A stretch of 64,000 nt of DNA from Anodontia alba (Eukaryota > Mollusca > Bivalvia > Lucinida > Lucinidae), in the NCBI GenBank assembly GCA_964016985.1, contig OZ024823.1:127649692-127713691 (forward strand), in the 5' to 3' direction. Positions 60,601-63,732 of the stretch are shown in pieces. Position 1 is the stretch's first letter. Each line of letters starts with the position of its first letter. The notes under the pieces were generated by a model. It did no database searches. It saw only the letters and a list, made by a program, of their open reading frames with translations, and had not been told where the DNA came from. The position numbers and the translations under genes are program-made.

Positions 60601-63511
60601 GAAATGTTTTACTTATTCTGACATTTAAAGAAAAGAGTCTCCTGTGGAAACAACTTTCTGGGAAGCATATCATCCATTTGTCATCTGTTGAATTTGCTCA
60701 TAGAGAGCTAAAAGTTTAAATAAAACAATAAAATAATGTATCAATAGGTTTCTTGAAAACCGAGTTTGGGCACAGCATTTCCGACAATATTGCATGAGTG
60801 CCCCGCGAAGACTCAGATCAGCCTACACCTGAAGATGCTTTGGATCCACAGAGCTGCCCTCTGGTCAGACTGCACAGATGTGCAGGTTGATTTGAGTCTT
60901 TGCTGGGCACAAATGCAATCTTGTAGACACTGCTTACCCCAGCTCAAGTATAAATCCTACCTGCATCCTCATCATCTGAAAGCAGTGGCTTAGCTGTTTT
61001 TGTCTGACTTTTAGCTTTGTCTTCACTATCAGACCCCATCTTGTCATCATCAGCATCAACATAATCATTAGCATCAAGGAGAAAATCATCATCCTCATCT
61101 TCAAAAACTCCACTTGGCACCTGATCAGCATCCTCTGTTGTCTAAAATCACATAGCTTCAGATAAGAGGGAGTATCAGGAAAATATTTGTTTTATTTCTC
61201 CACGAAAATGCGTTGTAGGGGCACATTAGAAGTGCCTTGCCAAGGCCCTTCTAATGTGTACCCAAAACATGTTTTCATGGAGAAATAAGAATATCAACAT
61301 TGTGCCTCATTTGGAGCTATGAAACACATTTCTCTGTATGTTATCTCAGCTTTGTCTGCCTTAACAACATAAATGCATATTTTACTGATGTGCATTACAT
61401 TTTAAGTGCAAAACAAATGTGCATCATCTAACAAATGCCTTATAAATGTGCATCAAATTGTAAAAGCATTTAAATGTGCATTACAAAAGTGTTTCATATT
61501 ATAAGTACATTTAAACAGGCATTGGATTTTAAATGCATTTTAATGCATTACATTTTAAATGCATTTTTATGTGCATTAAATTATATGCACATTTCAAAGG
61601 TGCATTAAATTATAAATGCATTAGAAACGTGCATTATATTACAAGTGTGTTTAAATGTACATTAAATTATAAGGGCATTAGAAACGTGCATAATATTACA
61701 AGTGCATTTAAATGTACATTAAATTATAAGGGCATTAGAAAAGTGCATTATATTACAAGTGCGTTTAAATGTACATTAAATTATAAGGGCATTAGAAAAG
61801 TGCATCATATCAGTGAGTTTAAATGTGCATTAAATTATATGAACATTACAAACGTGCATCATATTATATGCATTAAATTACAATTACAGAAATGCATCAT
61901 ATTATAAACACATTTAAATGTCCATTAAATTATAAGTACATTCCAAAAGTGCATCATATTATAGTTGTGTTAAAATGAGCATTAAACTATAAGTGCATTA
62001 CAAAAGTGCATCATATTACAAGTACATTCAAATATGCAATAAATTATAAGTGCATTTAAATGTGCATTAAATAATAAGTACATTACAAAAGTGCATATTA
62101 TAAGTGCATTAAAATGTGCATATACATGCATTACATAAGTACATCATATTAGAAATGTATTAACATATGTGCATTACATTATAAGTGCATCATATTATCA
62201 TAGGGATATTACAAATGTTTATCATATTTTAAGTGCACTTACATGTGCATTACACTGTAAGCACATTACAAATGAGCATCATATAAGTGCATTTAAATAT
62301 GCATACATTATAAATACATTACAAATGTGCCTCATATTGCATGCATAGGTGCATTTAAATGTGCACTACATTCTAGTGTATTACAAATTTGCATCATATA
62401 ATCATAAGGCTATTTTGAACATGCATCATACATGTATTATAAGTGCATGTGCATGTAAATGTGCATCACATTATAAGTACACTGTAAATAGCTGTTGTAA
62501 ACATATATTTCTATGTCCGTGACTTGACCTGAAAATCACTGTCAGAACAGGGTGGGGCTTGTACTGAATAAAACTGGGGACCAATATGTACTAGTTGTCC
62601 AAGTATCAGGGTTCAAATTTAACTTTTTTGGCGGCGTGCTAAAATTAGCAAGTGGCATTATTTTTTACTTGCTAAACCTTTCAGCCAACTTGCTTTTTCA
62701 CACTTACACTGTTAAATGTGGCTTTTAACCTTAGCACTCTGGGTAAAAATTTCAGCAGCAATTTTAAAATATTTTTCTTATTTTTCCCAGAAAACAGGTT
62801 TTGACATTACATGCAAATTGTCTCTCTATATATTTTTCTTATTTTCCCCAGAAAACAGGTTTAGACATTTCATGCAAATTGTCTCCATAGACAATTTGCA
62901 TGTAATGTCAAAACCTGTTTTCTGGGAAAAATAAGAAAAATATCAACATTGCTTTTGGAAAAGAAATTGCAAAACTTCAGGAACAACAATGCCACAGTTT
63001 CAGCCAATTTTTGAGAATTTTTCCAACTTGCTAGATTTAGCAAGTGATGAAAGTTGCAGCTTGCTTTTTGAAGAAATCAACCAGCATTTACCATGTGCTA
63101 AAATTGATCCCTGAAGTATCAATCAGTATGTACAGGCAAGATAAAATAACATGTTTGGTTGGATGGGTTGGGGTTTCATGGCCCAGTCAACACTAACAAG
63201 GCCTGTTGAGCTGGTCAGTTTACCAAACCACACTTTTCATGGGCAGGCCTGGTCACAAAATGTTAATGCAAATTTGTTAACCAGATGGGCAGTCAATAAT
63301 AAACCATTACAAATCACTGTACTTCTGAGCTGAATTGCCCCTGGGCCAATATTTTTGTAAAAGCATTTTGTAAACCCATTAATTTGACATACTTCATTAC
63401 TATAATCTGAAAACATTGGAATTTGACCCAATCCCCACCCCTGACCCTAGTCTTGCCCCATCTTACCTCCTCCATAGTCTGTGAAATATCTTTCAAAAGA
63501 CCTAGCTGACC
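20843..63511 (-). CDS. WDHD1: WDHD1 / AND-1 (Ctf4-family replisome adaptor), 3' 18 exons, N-terminus outside window
   Basis: Exons in transcription order: 63467-63511, 60961-61141, 59516-59685, 57888-58072, 54255-54336, 52909-53074, 48922-49036, 47676-47784, 44283-44344, 42543-42657, 39791-39922, 38054-38235, 36214-36362, 35472-35554, 30438-30569, 28827-28903, 23541-23676, 20843-21073. They total 2352 nt, one open frame of 783 residues plus TAA. AND-1/Ctf4 is a homotrimeric hub that links the CMG helicase to DNA polymerase alpha-primase. Order seen: acidic linker (about 16-132), middle beta-propeller (SepB/Mcl1-mid-like) region (about 112-410) with HFSSWD, FSAEGTP, GVHENPQQLR and IPCKGSRYP, helical region with LSARSEREFR, low-complexity tail, HMG-like box (about 662-715) and basic KKRKR (737-741). 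The family's N-terminal WD40 propeller (about 330 residues in vertebrates) should lie beyond 64,000. Introns are large (up to 5 kb) and filled with repeats. Confidence 0.96.
21370..21600. mobile_element. Family I palindromic repeat
   Basis: 'ggcacagatcagtttgtaca' to 'gacctgggccttcattgccc', with inverted CAGTCTGATC-type arms. Confidence 0.45.
21699..21934. mobile_element. MITE family D, copy 1 (TIR GGGCCCAGTTGTTCAAAGC)
   Basis: Ends are inverted. The central hairpin has a stem of about 30 bases on GCTGAAAAAATGTGAGTAGC / inverse. Six copies lie in the window, all in WDHD1 introns. Confidence 0.72.
22365..23190 (-). mobile_element. SINE S1 copy split by a nested element
   Basis: The SINE runs from 22365 to 22517 and resumes at 23026 in register ('gacaactgcccttcttaaat'). 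The tRNA-like head is the 3' part on the plus strand (about 23130-23190) and is degenerate. Confidence 0.6.
22518..23025. mobile_element. Nested insertion with an imperfect 8-bp target duplication
   Basis: Flanked by TGGCAACT (22510-22517) and TGACAACT (23026-23033). The interior is rich in short GGTAC/GTACC inversions (catcgtggta, accatggtac, accgcggtat). Terminal inverted repeats are not clear; hAT-like size and duplication length. Confidence 0.5.
23287..23498. mobile_element. MITE family E, full copy
   Basis: Inverted ends TTAACCCTTSTC / GACAAGGGTTAA. The hairpin core GATCAGTTGGCTTC-TGAA-GAAGCCAACTGATC is perfect. Confidence 0.75.
23541..23676 (-). CDS. WDHD1: WDHD1 exon with the HMG-like box
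   Basis: Encodes PASAFDLWLEANSAKIKEE and FRQLAKEERQ, matching the vertebrate GFQMWLEENRSNI and FRVLSTEERK positions of the AND-1 HMG-like DNA-binding box. Donor GTAAAT; phase 2 in, phase 0 out. Confidence 0.95.
23800..23995. mobile_element. MITE family G copy
   Basis: 'gaaaacaggagttgacattt' and inverse arms 'caaatccctgtttctagg'; edges 'ccttaccactctctggg' and 'ttgctgaaaattttacagc'. Confidence 0.5.
24907..26232 (-). mobile_element. Non-autonomous Helitron nested in the host element
   Basis: It interrupts the host at AAAAA|TAAAAGG with no target duplication; the uninterrupted junction exists in host copy 2 (about 41200-41218). Read on the minus strand it ends CAGCTCTAG (CTRR-type) 9-11 bases after a GTGTTT-TAC-AAACAC hairpin and sits between A and T, as Helitrons do. 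The 5' end is TTATG rather than canonical TC. Inside are about three tandem units of about 320 bases (ending at about 26140), then a (GGAC/GCAC)n microsatellite (26138-26185). No Rep/helicase gene. Confidence 0.78.
26264..26685. promoter_or_regulatory. IR3 nuclear-receptor-type palindromes AGGTCA-N3-TGACCT (first array)
   Basis: Perfect AGGTCANNNTGACCT at 26264-26278, 26520-26534 and 26671-26685, plus one outside the array at 24810-24824. This is the consensus estrogen-receptor-type element. They are carried by the repeat; activity is unknown. Confidence 0.6.
27200..28797. mobile_element. Pearl-like element with tandem units of about 270-460 bases and (GAAC/GTAC)n microsatellite
   Basis: 'aaaattctaagtctgtgacc' with TTGACCCCAAGGTCA recurs near 27895, 28070, 28350 and 28525. 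The 3' end has a GAACGAAC-type microsatellite and then hairpin CATAC-TTC-GTATG and GGGGGTATAAAA. Confidence 0.6.
28827..28903 (-). CDS. WDHD1: WDHD1 exon (ASQPKLFMKKK)
   Basis: 77 nt, phase 0 in, phase 2 out, donor GTAAGT. SQPKLFMKK lies where vertebrate AND-1 has ASYFQKR; it loosely resembles a PCNA- or clamp-type peptide. Confidence 0.88.
28929..29140. mobile_element. MITE family E, full copy
   Basis: The perfect GATCAGTTGGCTTC / inverse hairpin is at about 28982-29017. It sits 25 bases upstream, in transcript sense, of a WDHD1 acceptor. Confidence 0.75.
29262..29473. mobile_element. MITE family E, full copy (opposite orientation)
   Basis: Inverted with respect to the copy at 28929; separated from it by a family B fragment (29160-29255). 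Confidence 0.72.
29580..29800. mobile_element. Family I repeat
   Basis: 'agcctgtgcatccatatggt' and 'aaggctcagataagcctaca' arms. Confidence 0.4.
30305..30425. mobile_element. MITE family F half copy, ending about 12 bases from a WDHD1 donor
   Basis: 'gggagcaatttctttcctta' and 'agtccccttttcagaagggg' match the right arm of the family. Confidence 0.5.
30438..30569 (-). CDS. WDHD1: WDHD1 exon (VSTPHPVQGY..GAKEKATIKK)
   Basis: 132 nt, phase 0-0, donor GTATGT. Low-complexity basic linker between the helical region and the HMG-like box. Confidence 0.88.
30619..30868. mobile_element. MITE family D, copy 2
   Basis: TGGGCCC ends. The central hairpin AATGTGAGTAGCTTTGCA / inverse is intact. Confidence 0.72.
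31195..32145 (-). mobile_element. SINE family S2, old copy split by a cluster of S1 SINEs
   Basis: 31195-31300 and 31986-32145 are the two halves of an S2 copy like the intact one at 37378. Between them lie tandem S1 copies (31310-31985). The junction repeats ACACTGGTGTG / ACACTGCTGTG look like the target duplication of the inner insertion. A minus-strand A-box/B-box-like tRNA region is at 32080-32145. Confidence 0.6.
31310..31985 (-). mobile_element. Cluster of four tRNA-derived S1 SINE copies
   Basis: Copies start at about 31314, 31457, 31567 and 31873. The third is nearly full length: minus strand GGCCTCGGTGGCTCAGTTGG (A box) and GGTTCAACCCC (B box). Confidence 0.72.
32285..32352. repeat. 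Inverted repeat (ATAGATCCAGATGAGA-type)
   Basis: Arms CATAGATCCAGATGAGA and TCTCATCTGGATCTACG with a short loop. Confidence 0.7.
32410..35117. mobile_element. Pearl/Helentron-like element with about 13 tandem 166-bp core units and (GGAC)n
   Basis: The 5' end is ACAAGAGGACCATGATGGTCCT (hairpin) then CGCTCACCTG. The core is repeated 'ggccatgttttttgac..gaagatttttaaagttttc' with a period of about 166 bases (32580-34870). Then comes a GGACGGACGG microsatellite (35029-35060) and a 3' hairpin TGAGCT-TTC-AGCTCA followed by GGTGAGCTAAAA. The repeated 62-90 codon open frames on the minus strand are just this periodicity. Confidence 0.75.
35160..35420. mobile_element. MITE family F copy
   Basis: TCTAAAAGGAAAGAATTTGC / inverse arms at about 35232-35311 with outer arms to 'gtctcccttgtaaaaaaat'. 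The loop carries a partial repeat. Confidence 0.68.
35472..35554 (-). CDS. WDHD1: WDHD1 exon (PMLHVKPKEQ..RSNPFK)
   Basis: 83 nt, phase 1 in, phase 0 out, donor GTCAGT. Ends NPFK like the vertebrate NPFKVS segment. Confidence 0.9.
35989..36058. repeat. (GT)n microsatellite, about 35 units
   Basis: Perfect GT run in the intron beside the exon at 36214. Confidence 0.97.
36214..36362 (-). CDS. WDHD1: WDHD1 exon (acidic linker)
   Basis: 149 nt, phase 2 in, phase 1 out. Encodes DMYEDEMPVRRGSSLFARQD and a Glu-rich stretch. Donor GTGAGA. Confidence 0.9.
36420..36655. mobile_element. Family H palindromic repeat
   Basis: Hairpin GATCAGACTGCTCC-TAAA-GGAGCAGTCTGATC within 'aaacagtgtggaccca..gtccacactgtttg'. 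Confidence 0.7.
36832..36975 (-). mobile_element. SINE S1 tail fragment
   Basis: 'gtgttgaggttttacagccc' to 'gtgcacattctttcgccag'; tRNA head missing. Confidence 0.6.
37219..37765. mobile_element. MITE family E copy carrying an S2 SINE
   Basis: Inverted ends TTAACCTTGTC / GACAAGGGTTAA. The SINE sits inside its right hairpin arm. Confidence 0.75.
37378..37711 (-). mobile_element. Intact S2 SINE with a 14-bp target duplication
   Basis: Flanked by ACTGATCTGGATCT at 37364-37377 and 37712-37725. On the minus strand the head has TGGCTCAGTGGTAGAGC (A box) and GGTTCGATCCC (B box), typical of a Pol III tRNA-derived promoter, and the tail is (CAAA)n. Confidence 0.85.
37837..38000. mobile_element. MITE family B, full copy
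   Basis: Hairpin core CATTAGAAGTGCCTCGCCAA / inverse, outer arms 'cttatttctccatgaaaacc' and 'cagagaaataag', ends CTAGATAA / TTATCTAG. Confidence 0.7.
38054..38235 (-). CDS. WDHD1: WDHD1 exon (LSARSEREFR..), apparent GC donor
   Basis: Encodes LSARSEREFRALEVCEMMSD and LAQRISEMAVRKAEEKEARN, matching vertebrate LSCKLEREFR and LAQKLSELAVEKA. The phase needed by the next exon (2) is met by ending at AAAG followed by GCTAGA. No GT donor gives that phase, so a GC-AG intron is inferred. Confidence 0.85.
38580..38623. repeat. Poly(A)-rich tract
   Basis: Two long A runs split by TAG. Confidence 0.9.
39380..39470. mobile_element. Family H hairpin core
   Basis: AACAGTGTAGACCCAGATCA..GCTCCTAAAGGAGC..TGATCAGGGTCTACACTG. 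Confidence 0.72.
39791..39922 (-). CDS. WDHD1: WDHD1 exon (ELLWRTRVLSQHFD..)
   Basis: 132 nt, phase 0-0, donor GTAAGT. Helical region that in vertebrates reads EEQFWRSVIF and LLMKMLA. Confidence 0.92.
40110..40190. mobile_element. Family H hairpin core
   Basis: CTGATCAGACTGCTTC / GAGCAGTCTGATC arms; a second weaker copy follows at about 40340-40430. Confidence 0.65.
40548..40730. mobile_element. MITE family E copy with shortened hairpin
   Basis: Ends TTAACCCTTGTCCTGCTGAA and inverse. The hairpin arm is reduced to GCAGATCTGGATCTGC. Confidence 0.7.
40815..40975. mobile_element. MITE family B copy
   Basis: 'tctccataaaaacattatg' left and 'gtggagaaacaagaa' right around a diverged ATGAGGCACTGC core. 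Confidence 0.5.
40976..42446. mobile_element. Pearl/Helentron-like element, host copy 2 (uninterrupted)
   Basis: Same ends as the element at 24667, lacking the nested Helitron but with more 128-bp core units (about 41215-41870, five to six). 3' hairpin TGTAC-TTC-GTACA and GGCGAGCTAAAA. Confidence 0.72.
41109..41914. promoter_or_regulatory. Array of six IR3 palindromes AGGTCA-N3-TGACCT
   Basis: Perfect copies at 41109-41123, 41237-41251, 41493-41507, 41621-41635, 41749-41763 and 41900-41914, spaced about 128 bases. One intervening unit has lost its second half-site (CACCAACAG). Confidence 0.6.
42543..42657 (-). CDS. WDHD1: WDHD1 exon (CIPCKGSRYPATLPRPAVSV)
   Basis: 115 nt, phase 2 in, phase 0 out. 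CIPCKGSRYP and TLPRPAV are near-identical to the vertebrate segment at the end of the middle propeller. Confidence 0.95.
42680..43140. mobile_element. Family H copy followed by family F copy
   Basis: Hairpin GATCAGATGCCACAGCATGTGGCATCTGATC at about 42751-42782 within family H. Family F arms AAAGGAAAGAATTTGTTC / GAGCAAACTCTTTC follow. Confidence 0.6.
43320..43490. mobile_element. MITE family B, diverged copy
   Basis: 'attcttatttctctcttaaa' and 'gtttgtggaaaaataagaaa' arms. Confidence 0.45.
43690..43935. mobile_element. MITE family D, copy 3
   Basis: CAGGGCCCAGTTGTTCAAAGC start and inverse end (one base changed); hairpin intact. Confidence 0.72.
43960..44230. mobile_element. Degenerate pearl-like element 3' part
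   Basis: Repeated 'gtagcaagtttg..ttctgcccagtg..aggagatagc' units and an end 'aagcttggggataaaaa' pairing with 'atatccccatcgctttt'. Confidence 0.45.
44283..44344 (-). CDS. WDHD1: WDHD1 exon (GKSDNYWIVGVHENPQQL)
   Basis: Only 62 nt, phase 0 in, phase 2 out. Almost identical to vertebrate GKSDHYWVVGIHENPQQLR. Donor GTAATG. Confidence 0.95.
44473..44718. mobile_element. Foldback element with two nested inverted repeats
   Basis: Outer ends are CAGGCCCCG-type inverted (44475 and 44710). Inside, TGAGCATGAAA arms and a near-perfect stem of about 45 bases centred near 44560 (TATGAAAATGCCAAC / GTTGGCATTTTCATA). Confidence 0.7.
44830..44905. repeat. Inverted repeat (AGAAATAACAGATCTG)
   Basis: Arms GAGAAAATCAGAAATAACAG and CTGTTATTTCTGGTTTTCTC; loop about 15 bases. 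Confidence 0.75.
45175..45525. mobile_element. Composite: TIR element (GCTGTGGAA) with an inner MITE family B copy
   Basis: Left 'ggctgtggaattaccatgcc' and right 'gatatttccacagctc' are inverted, with 'acttgtcc' repeats inside. A family B palindrome (about 45310-45440) lies in the middle. Confidence 0.5.
45850..46080. mobile_element. Family H copy
   Basis: 'aacagtgtagaccaagtgac' and 'gatcagggtctacactgttt' arms with outer 'aagtaattggacag'/'ccaaatacttagg'. Confidence 0.55.
46130..46374. mobile_element. MITE family C (mariner-type, 245 bp), copy 1
   Basis: TIR TCGAGGGTTGAGCGCAAG, flanked by TA on both sides. Central palindrome GGTGCCATTGCTCGTACGAG / inverse. Confidence 0.82.
46478..46640 (-). 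mobile_element. SINE S1 tail fragment
   Basis: 'gtgttgcggttttacggccc' to 'gccagaaactgacaactgcc'. Confidence 0.6.
47190..47438. mobile_element. MITE family D, copy 4
   Basis: Starts CAGGGCCC and ends GGGCCCTG. The central stem is near perfect. Confidence 0.75.
47676..47784 (-). CDS. WDHD1: WDHD1 exon (FSAEGTPFYMDSQGIVRMMN)
   Basis: 109 nt, phase 2 in, phase 0 out. FSAEGTP, DS-G-VRM-NRG match the vertebrate middle propeller. Donor GTGAGT. Confidence 0.95.
47905..48448. mobile_element. Pearl/Helitron-like element with units of about 130 bases
   Basis: 'ccattagcaatcccaaacca' repeats three times (about 47971, 48110, 48260), then ACGGACGGACC and the 3' end CACTATTGTGTGGCAGGGTATAAAA. Confidence 0.62.
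48611..48637. repeat. Poly(A) tract
   Basis: About 27 A residues. Confidence 0.9.
48922..49036 (-). CDS. WDHD1: WDHD1 exon (IPGDQCLGVILLDVGLWRRE)
   Basis: 115 nt, phase 1 in, phase 2 out. GDQCLGV and DPLPLS-KS-L-WIG match the vertebrate protein. Donor GTGAGT. Confidence 0.94.
49058..49266. mobile_element. MITE family E, full copy, 21 bases upstream (transcript sense) of a WDHD1 acceptor
   Basis: AAACCCTAGTCCTGCTGAA start, inverse end, hairpin GATCAGTTGGCTTC-TAA-GACGCCAACTGATC with one mismatch. Confidence 0.72.
49504..49748. mobile_element. MITE family C (245 bp), copy 2
   Basis: Same TIR and TA flanks as copy 1, same orientation, exactly the same length. Confidence 0.82.
50145..50365. mobile_element. 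Family H, clean copy
   Basis: Core AACAGTGTAGACCCTGATCA / inverse with ATGCAGC-ATATT-GCTGCAT. Outer arms 'ccatatttactctaaatatt' and 'aatacttagggttagtatgg' are inverted. Confidence 0.7.
50515..50761. mobile_element. MITE family D, copy 5
   Basis: CTGGGCCCAGTTGTTCAAAGC start and GGGCCCTG end; hairpin intact. Confidence 0.73.
51370..51735. mobile_element. Family H fragment and family F copy
   Basis: 'acagtggagaccctgatcaa'/'gatctgggtctgcactgtg' at 51400-51465. Family F arms TTAAAGGAAAGAACG / 'aaattctttccttaaagag' at 51605-51650. Confidence 0.5.
51726..52447. mobile_element. Pearl/Helitron-like element with about five 130-base units
   Basis: Same unit as at 47905 ('aatcccaaaccagatctc'). It starts CTACCCCCGCCATTATCGTG and ends CCACTATCTTGTGGCAGGGA with TTAAAA. 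Confidence 0.65.
52600..52740. mobile_element. MITE family G copy
   Basis: 'aaggcttcacatttcaggct' and 'aaaatgtgaagcctaatttc' arms. Confidence 0.55.
52909..53074 (-). CDS. WDHD1: WDHD1 exon (AVTLGEGWVAAATDL..)
   Basis: 166 nt, phase 0 in, phase 1 out. LGEGWVAAAT, RLFTVAGVQKE and GPVVCMAG match vertebrate AND-1. Donor GTTAGT. Confidence 0.95.
53095..53175. repeat. 26-base tandem repeat, three copies
   Basis: 'gtatttacattatcatagg' repeated, then two shorter pieces. Confidence 0.85.
53185..53625. mobile_element. MITE family B copy interrupted by a family C MITE
   Basis: Left part to 53236, right part from 53482, rejoining at ACATATGTTGTGGG as in uninterrupted family B copies. Confidence 0.8.
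53237..53481. mobile_element. MITE family C (245 bp), copy 3, nested, reverse orientation
   Basis: Flanked by TA (53235-53236 and 53482-53483). Removing 245 bases plus one TA restores the family B sequence, so ends and target duplication are defined. Confidence 0.88.
54255..54336 (-). CDS. WDHD1: WDHD1 exon (KLTCMHFSSWDNNKEW)
   Basis: 82 nt, phase 2 in, phase 0 out. HFSSWD and KEW match the vertebrate propeller. Donor GTAATA. Confidence 0.93.
54400..54600. mobile_element. MITE family G copy
   Basis: 'ccagaaaacaggatttattt', 'gtttatctccataggagaca' core and inverted flank 'gtcatctgctgaaa'. Confidence 0.55.
54679..54909. mobile_element. MITE family D, copy 6 (diverged)
   Basis: CAGGACCCAGTTGTTCAAAGC start; the hairpin has several mismatches. 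Confidence 0.65.
55050..55215. mobile_element. MITE family B, full copy
   Basis: CATTAGAAGCGCCTCACTGA / inverse core; 'cttatttccatcac' and 'gcagaaataaaaa' arms. Confidence 0.65.
55358..55672 (-). mobile_element. SINE S1, near full-length, diverged
   Basis: Minus strand GGCCTTGGTGGCTCAGTCTG (A box region) to the 'ggttagcttggttggggt' tail. Confidence 0.65.
55982..57537. mobile_element. Non-autonomous hAT element, 1556 bp, perfect 14-bp TIR and 8-bp target duplication
   Basis: TIR CAGGGCTCTAGAAA at both ends. CATGTGAC is duplicated at 55974-55981 and 57538-57545. CAGGG-type termini with 8-bp duplications are diagnostic of hAT. The interior has no transposase frame; an S1 SINE (57248-57420) is nested in it. 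Confidence 0.88.
57248..57420 (-). mobile_element. SINE S1 fragment nested in the hAT element
   Basis: 'gtgttgaggtttaaagaccc' to 'gctcttcttgaatcagcgga'; 'gcaaattgtcatt' before and 'aaattgtcatta' after suggest a target duplication. Confidence 0.65.
57888..58072 (-). CDS. WDHD1: WDHD1 exon (VWNDVGIVRQYNSEEENSVD)
   Basis: 185 nt, phase 0 in, phase 2 out. DIEFHDTSVHHAMHI matches vertebrate DVEFHDTSIHHATHL, and LSVEAVLLA follows. Donor GTTTGT. Confidence 0.95.
58095..58290. mobile_element. MITE family B copy, diverged
   Basis: 'gcctcaccgagatgcttcta' core and 'agctctagataaaagggtat' left edge. Confidence 0.5.
58441..58970. other. Intron sequence without recognised features
   Basis: No clear repeat edge, splice-linked frame or hairpin seen. 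Confidence 0.3.
59010..59253 (-). mobile_element. SINE family S3 with a 13-bp target duplication
   Basis: CTAGTTTTGTTAA is duplicated at 58997-59009 and 59254-59266. The minus strand has TAGCCTGGTGGATAAG and GGTTCGAGCCT (tRNA-type A and B boxes) and ends in poly(A) (plus strand poly(T) at about 59010-59031). Confidence 0.82.
59296..59382. repeat. Perfect 43-bp inverted repeat with a 1-base centre
   Basis: Left arm 59296-59338 (TGACAGTTCATCACC...), right arm 59340-59382 is its exact inverse complement. No mismatch in 43 pairs. No other copy in the window. Confidence 0.9.
59410..59500. mobile_element. Family H right-arm fragment
   Basis: 'ggataaatatggtaaggagt' and 'ccaaacatttagggcaaat'; another fragment with hairpin arms lies at 59770-59880. 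Confidence 0.4.
59516..59685 (-). CDS. WDHD1: WDHD1 exon (SIPDMSKVSSD..SSRFM)
   Basis: 170 nt, phase 1 in, phase 0 out. FKPTPMQRAFQPGSTPEHLS matches vertebrate PMPTPRQKPFQSGSTPLHLT at the entry of the middle propeller. Donor GTATGT. Confidence 0.95.
60570..60930. mobile_element. Family G fragment and family I copy
   Basis: 'gtcatctgttgaatttgctc' near 60680; 'cgcgaagactcagatcagcc' and 'cagttgatttgag..' type arms at 60795-60910. Confidence 0.45.
60961..61141 (-). CDS. WDHD1: WDHD1 exon (acidic linker, TTEDADQVPSGVFEDEDDDF)
   Basis: 181 nt, phase 0 in, phase 1 out. Long Asp/Glu-rich segment between the two propellers, in line with vertebrate DDEDDEDL. Donor GTAGGA. Confidence 0.9.
61150..61320. 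mobile_element. MITE family B, full copy
   Basis: CATTAGAAGTGCCTTGCCAA / inverse core; 'atttctccacgaaaatgc' and 'catggagaaataag' arms. It begins about 10 bases from the acceptor of the neighbouring exon. Confidence 0.68.
61340..62480. repeat. Degenerate tandem array of TGCAT-containing units, about 1.1 kb
   Basis: 'gtgcattaaattataagtgc' style units of about 26-28 bases with ATGCAT/GTGCAT steps. In the best part (61600-61800) a higher unit of about 78 bases repeats. An open frame of 124 codons (61533-61907) is a by-product. Confidence 0.8.
62609..63113. mobile_element. hAT-like element with 8-bp duplication AAGTATCA, carrying a nested family G MITE
   Basis: AAGTATCA at 62601-62608 and 63114-63121. 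Termini GGGTTCAAATTT / AAATTGATCCCTG are imperfect inverted repeats. A family G copy (about 62722-62945), with a second partial arm, is inside. Confidence 0.65.
63152..63265 (-). mobile_element. SINE S1 tail fragment
   Basis: 'ggttggggtttcatggccca' to 'cacttttcatgggcaggcct'. Confidence 0.5.
63467..63511 (-). CDS. WDHD1: WDHD1 most 5' exon in the window (GQLGLLKDISQTMEE)
   Basis: 45 nt, phase 0-0, acceptor TTTCAG, donor GTAAGA. GQLGLL matches vertebrate GNLGLLENV at the end of the N-terminal WD40 propeller, so the earlier exons lie beyond the window. Confidence 0.85.
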
Positions 63512-63732
63512 CTGAAATAGACAACCACATTATTCTGATTGTAAATGGTAACAAAAGCCACTATCTGATATTTATCAATTTTTTCCCAGAGCTTGACATT
63601 TCATGACAACTGTCTCCTATGGCCAAATAAAATTGGATCTTTGTTTCAGGTTACATCAATTTTTTACATACATGTAGTAGGTTGAAAAATATTATTTTGT
63701 TAAAAGTTTTTAAATGCGGTTAAAAGTAAAAC

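Noticed and set aside
61533..61907. 124-codon plus-strand frame with repeated NYKGIRKVHYITSAFKC-like units
   Set aside because: It lies in the TGCAT tandem array. The protein repeat only mirrors the DNA period and composition is unlike a real protein.
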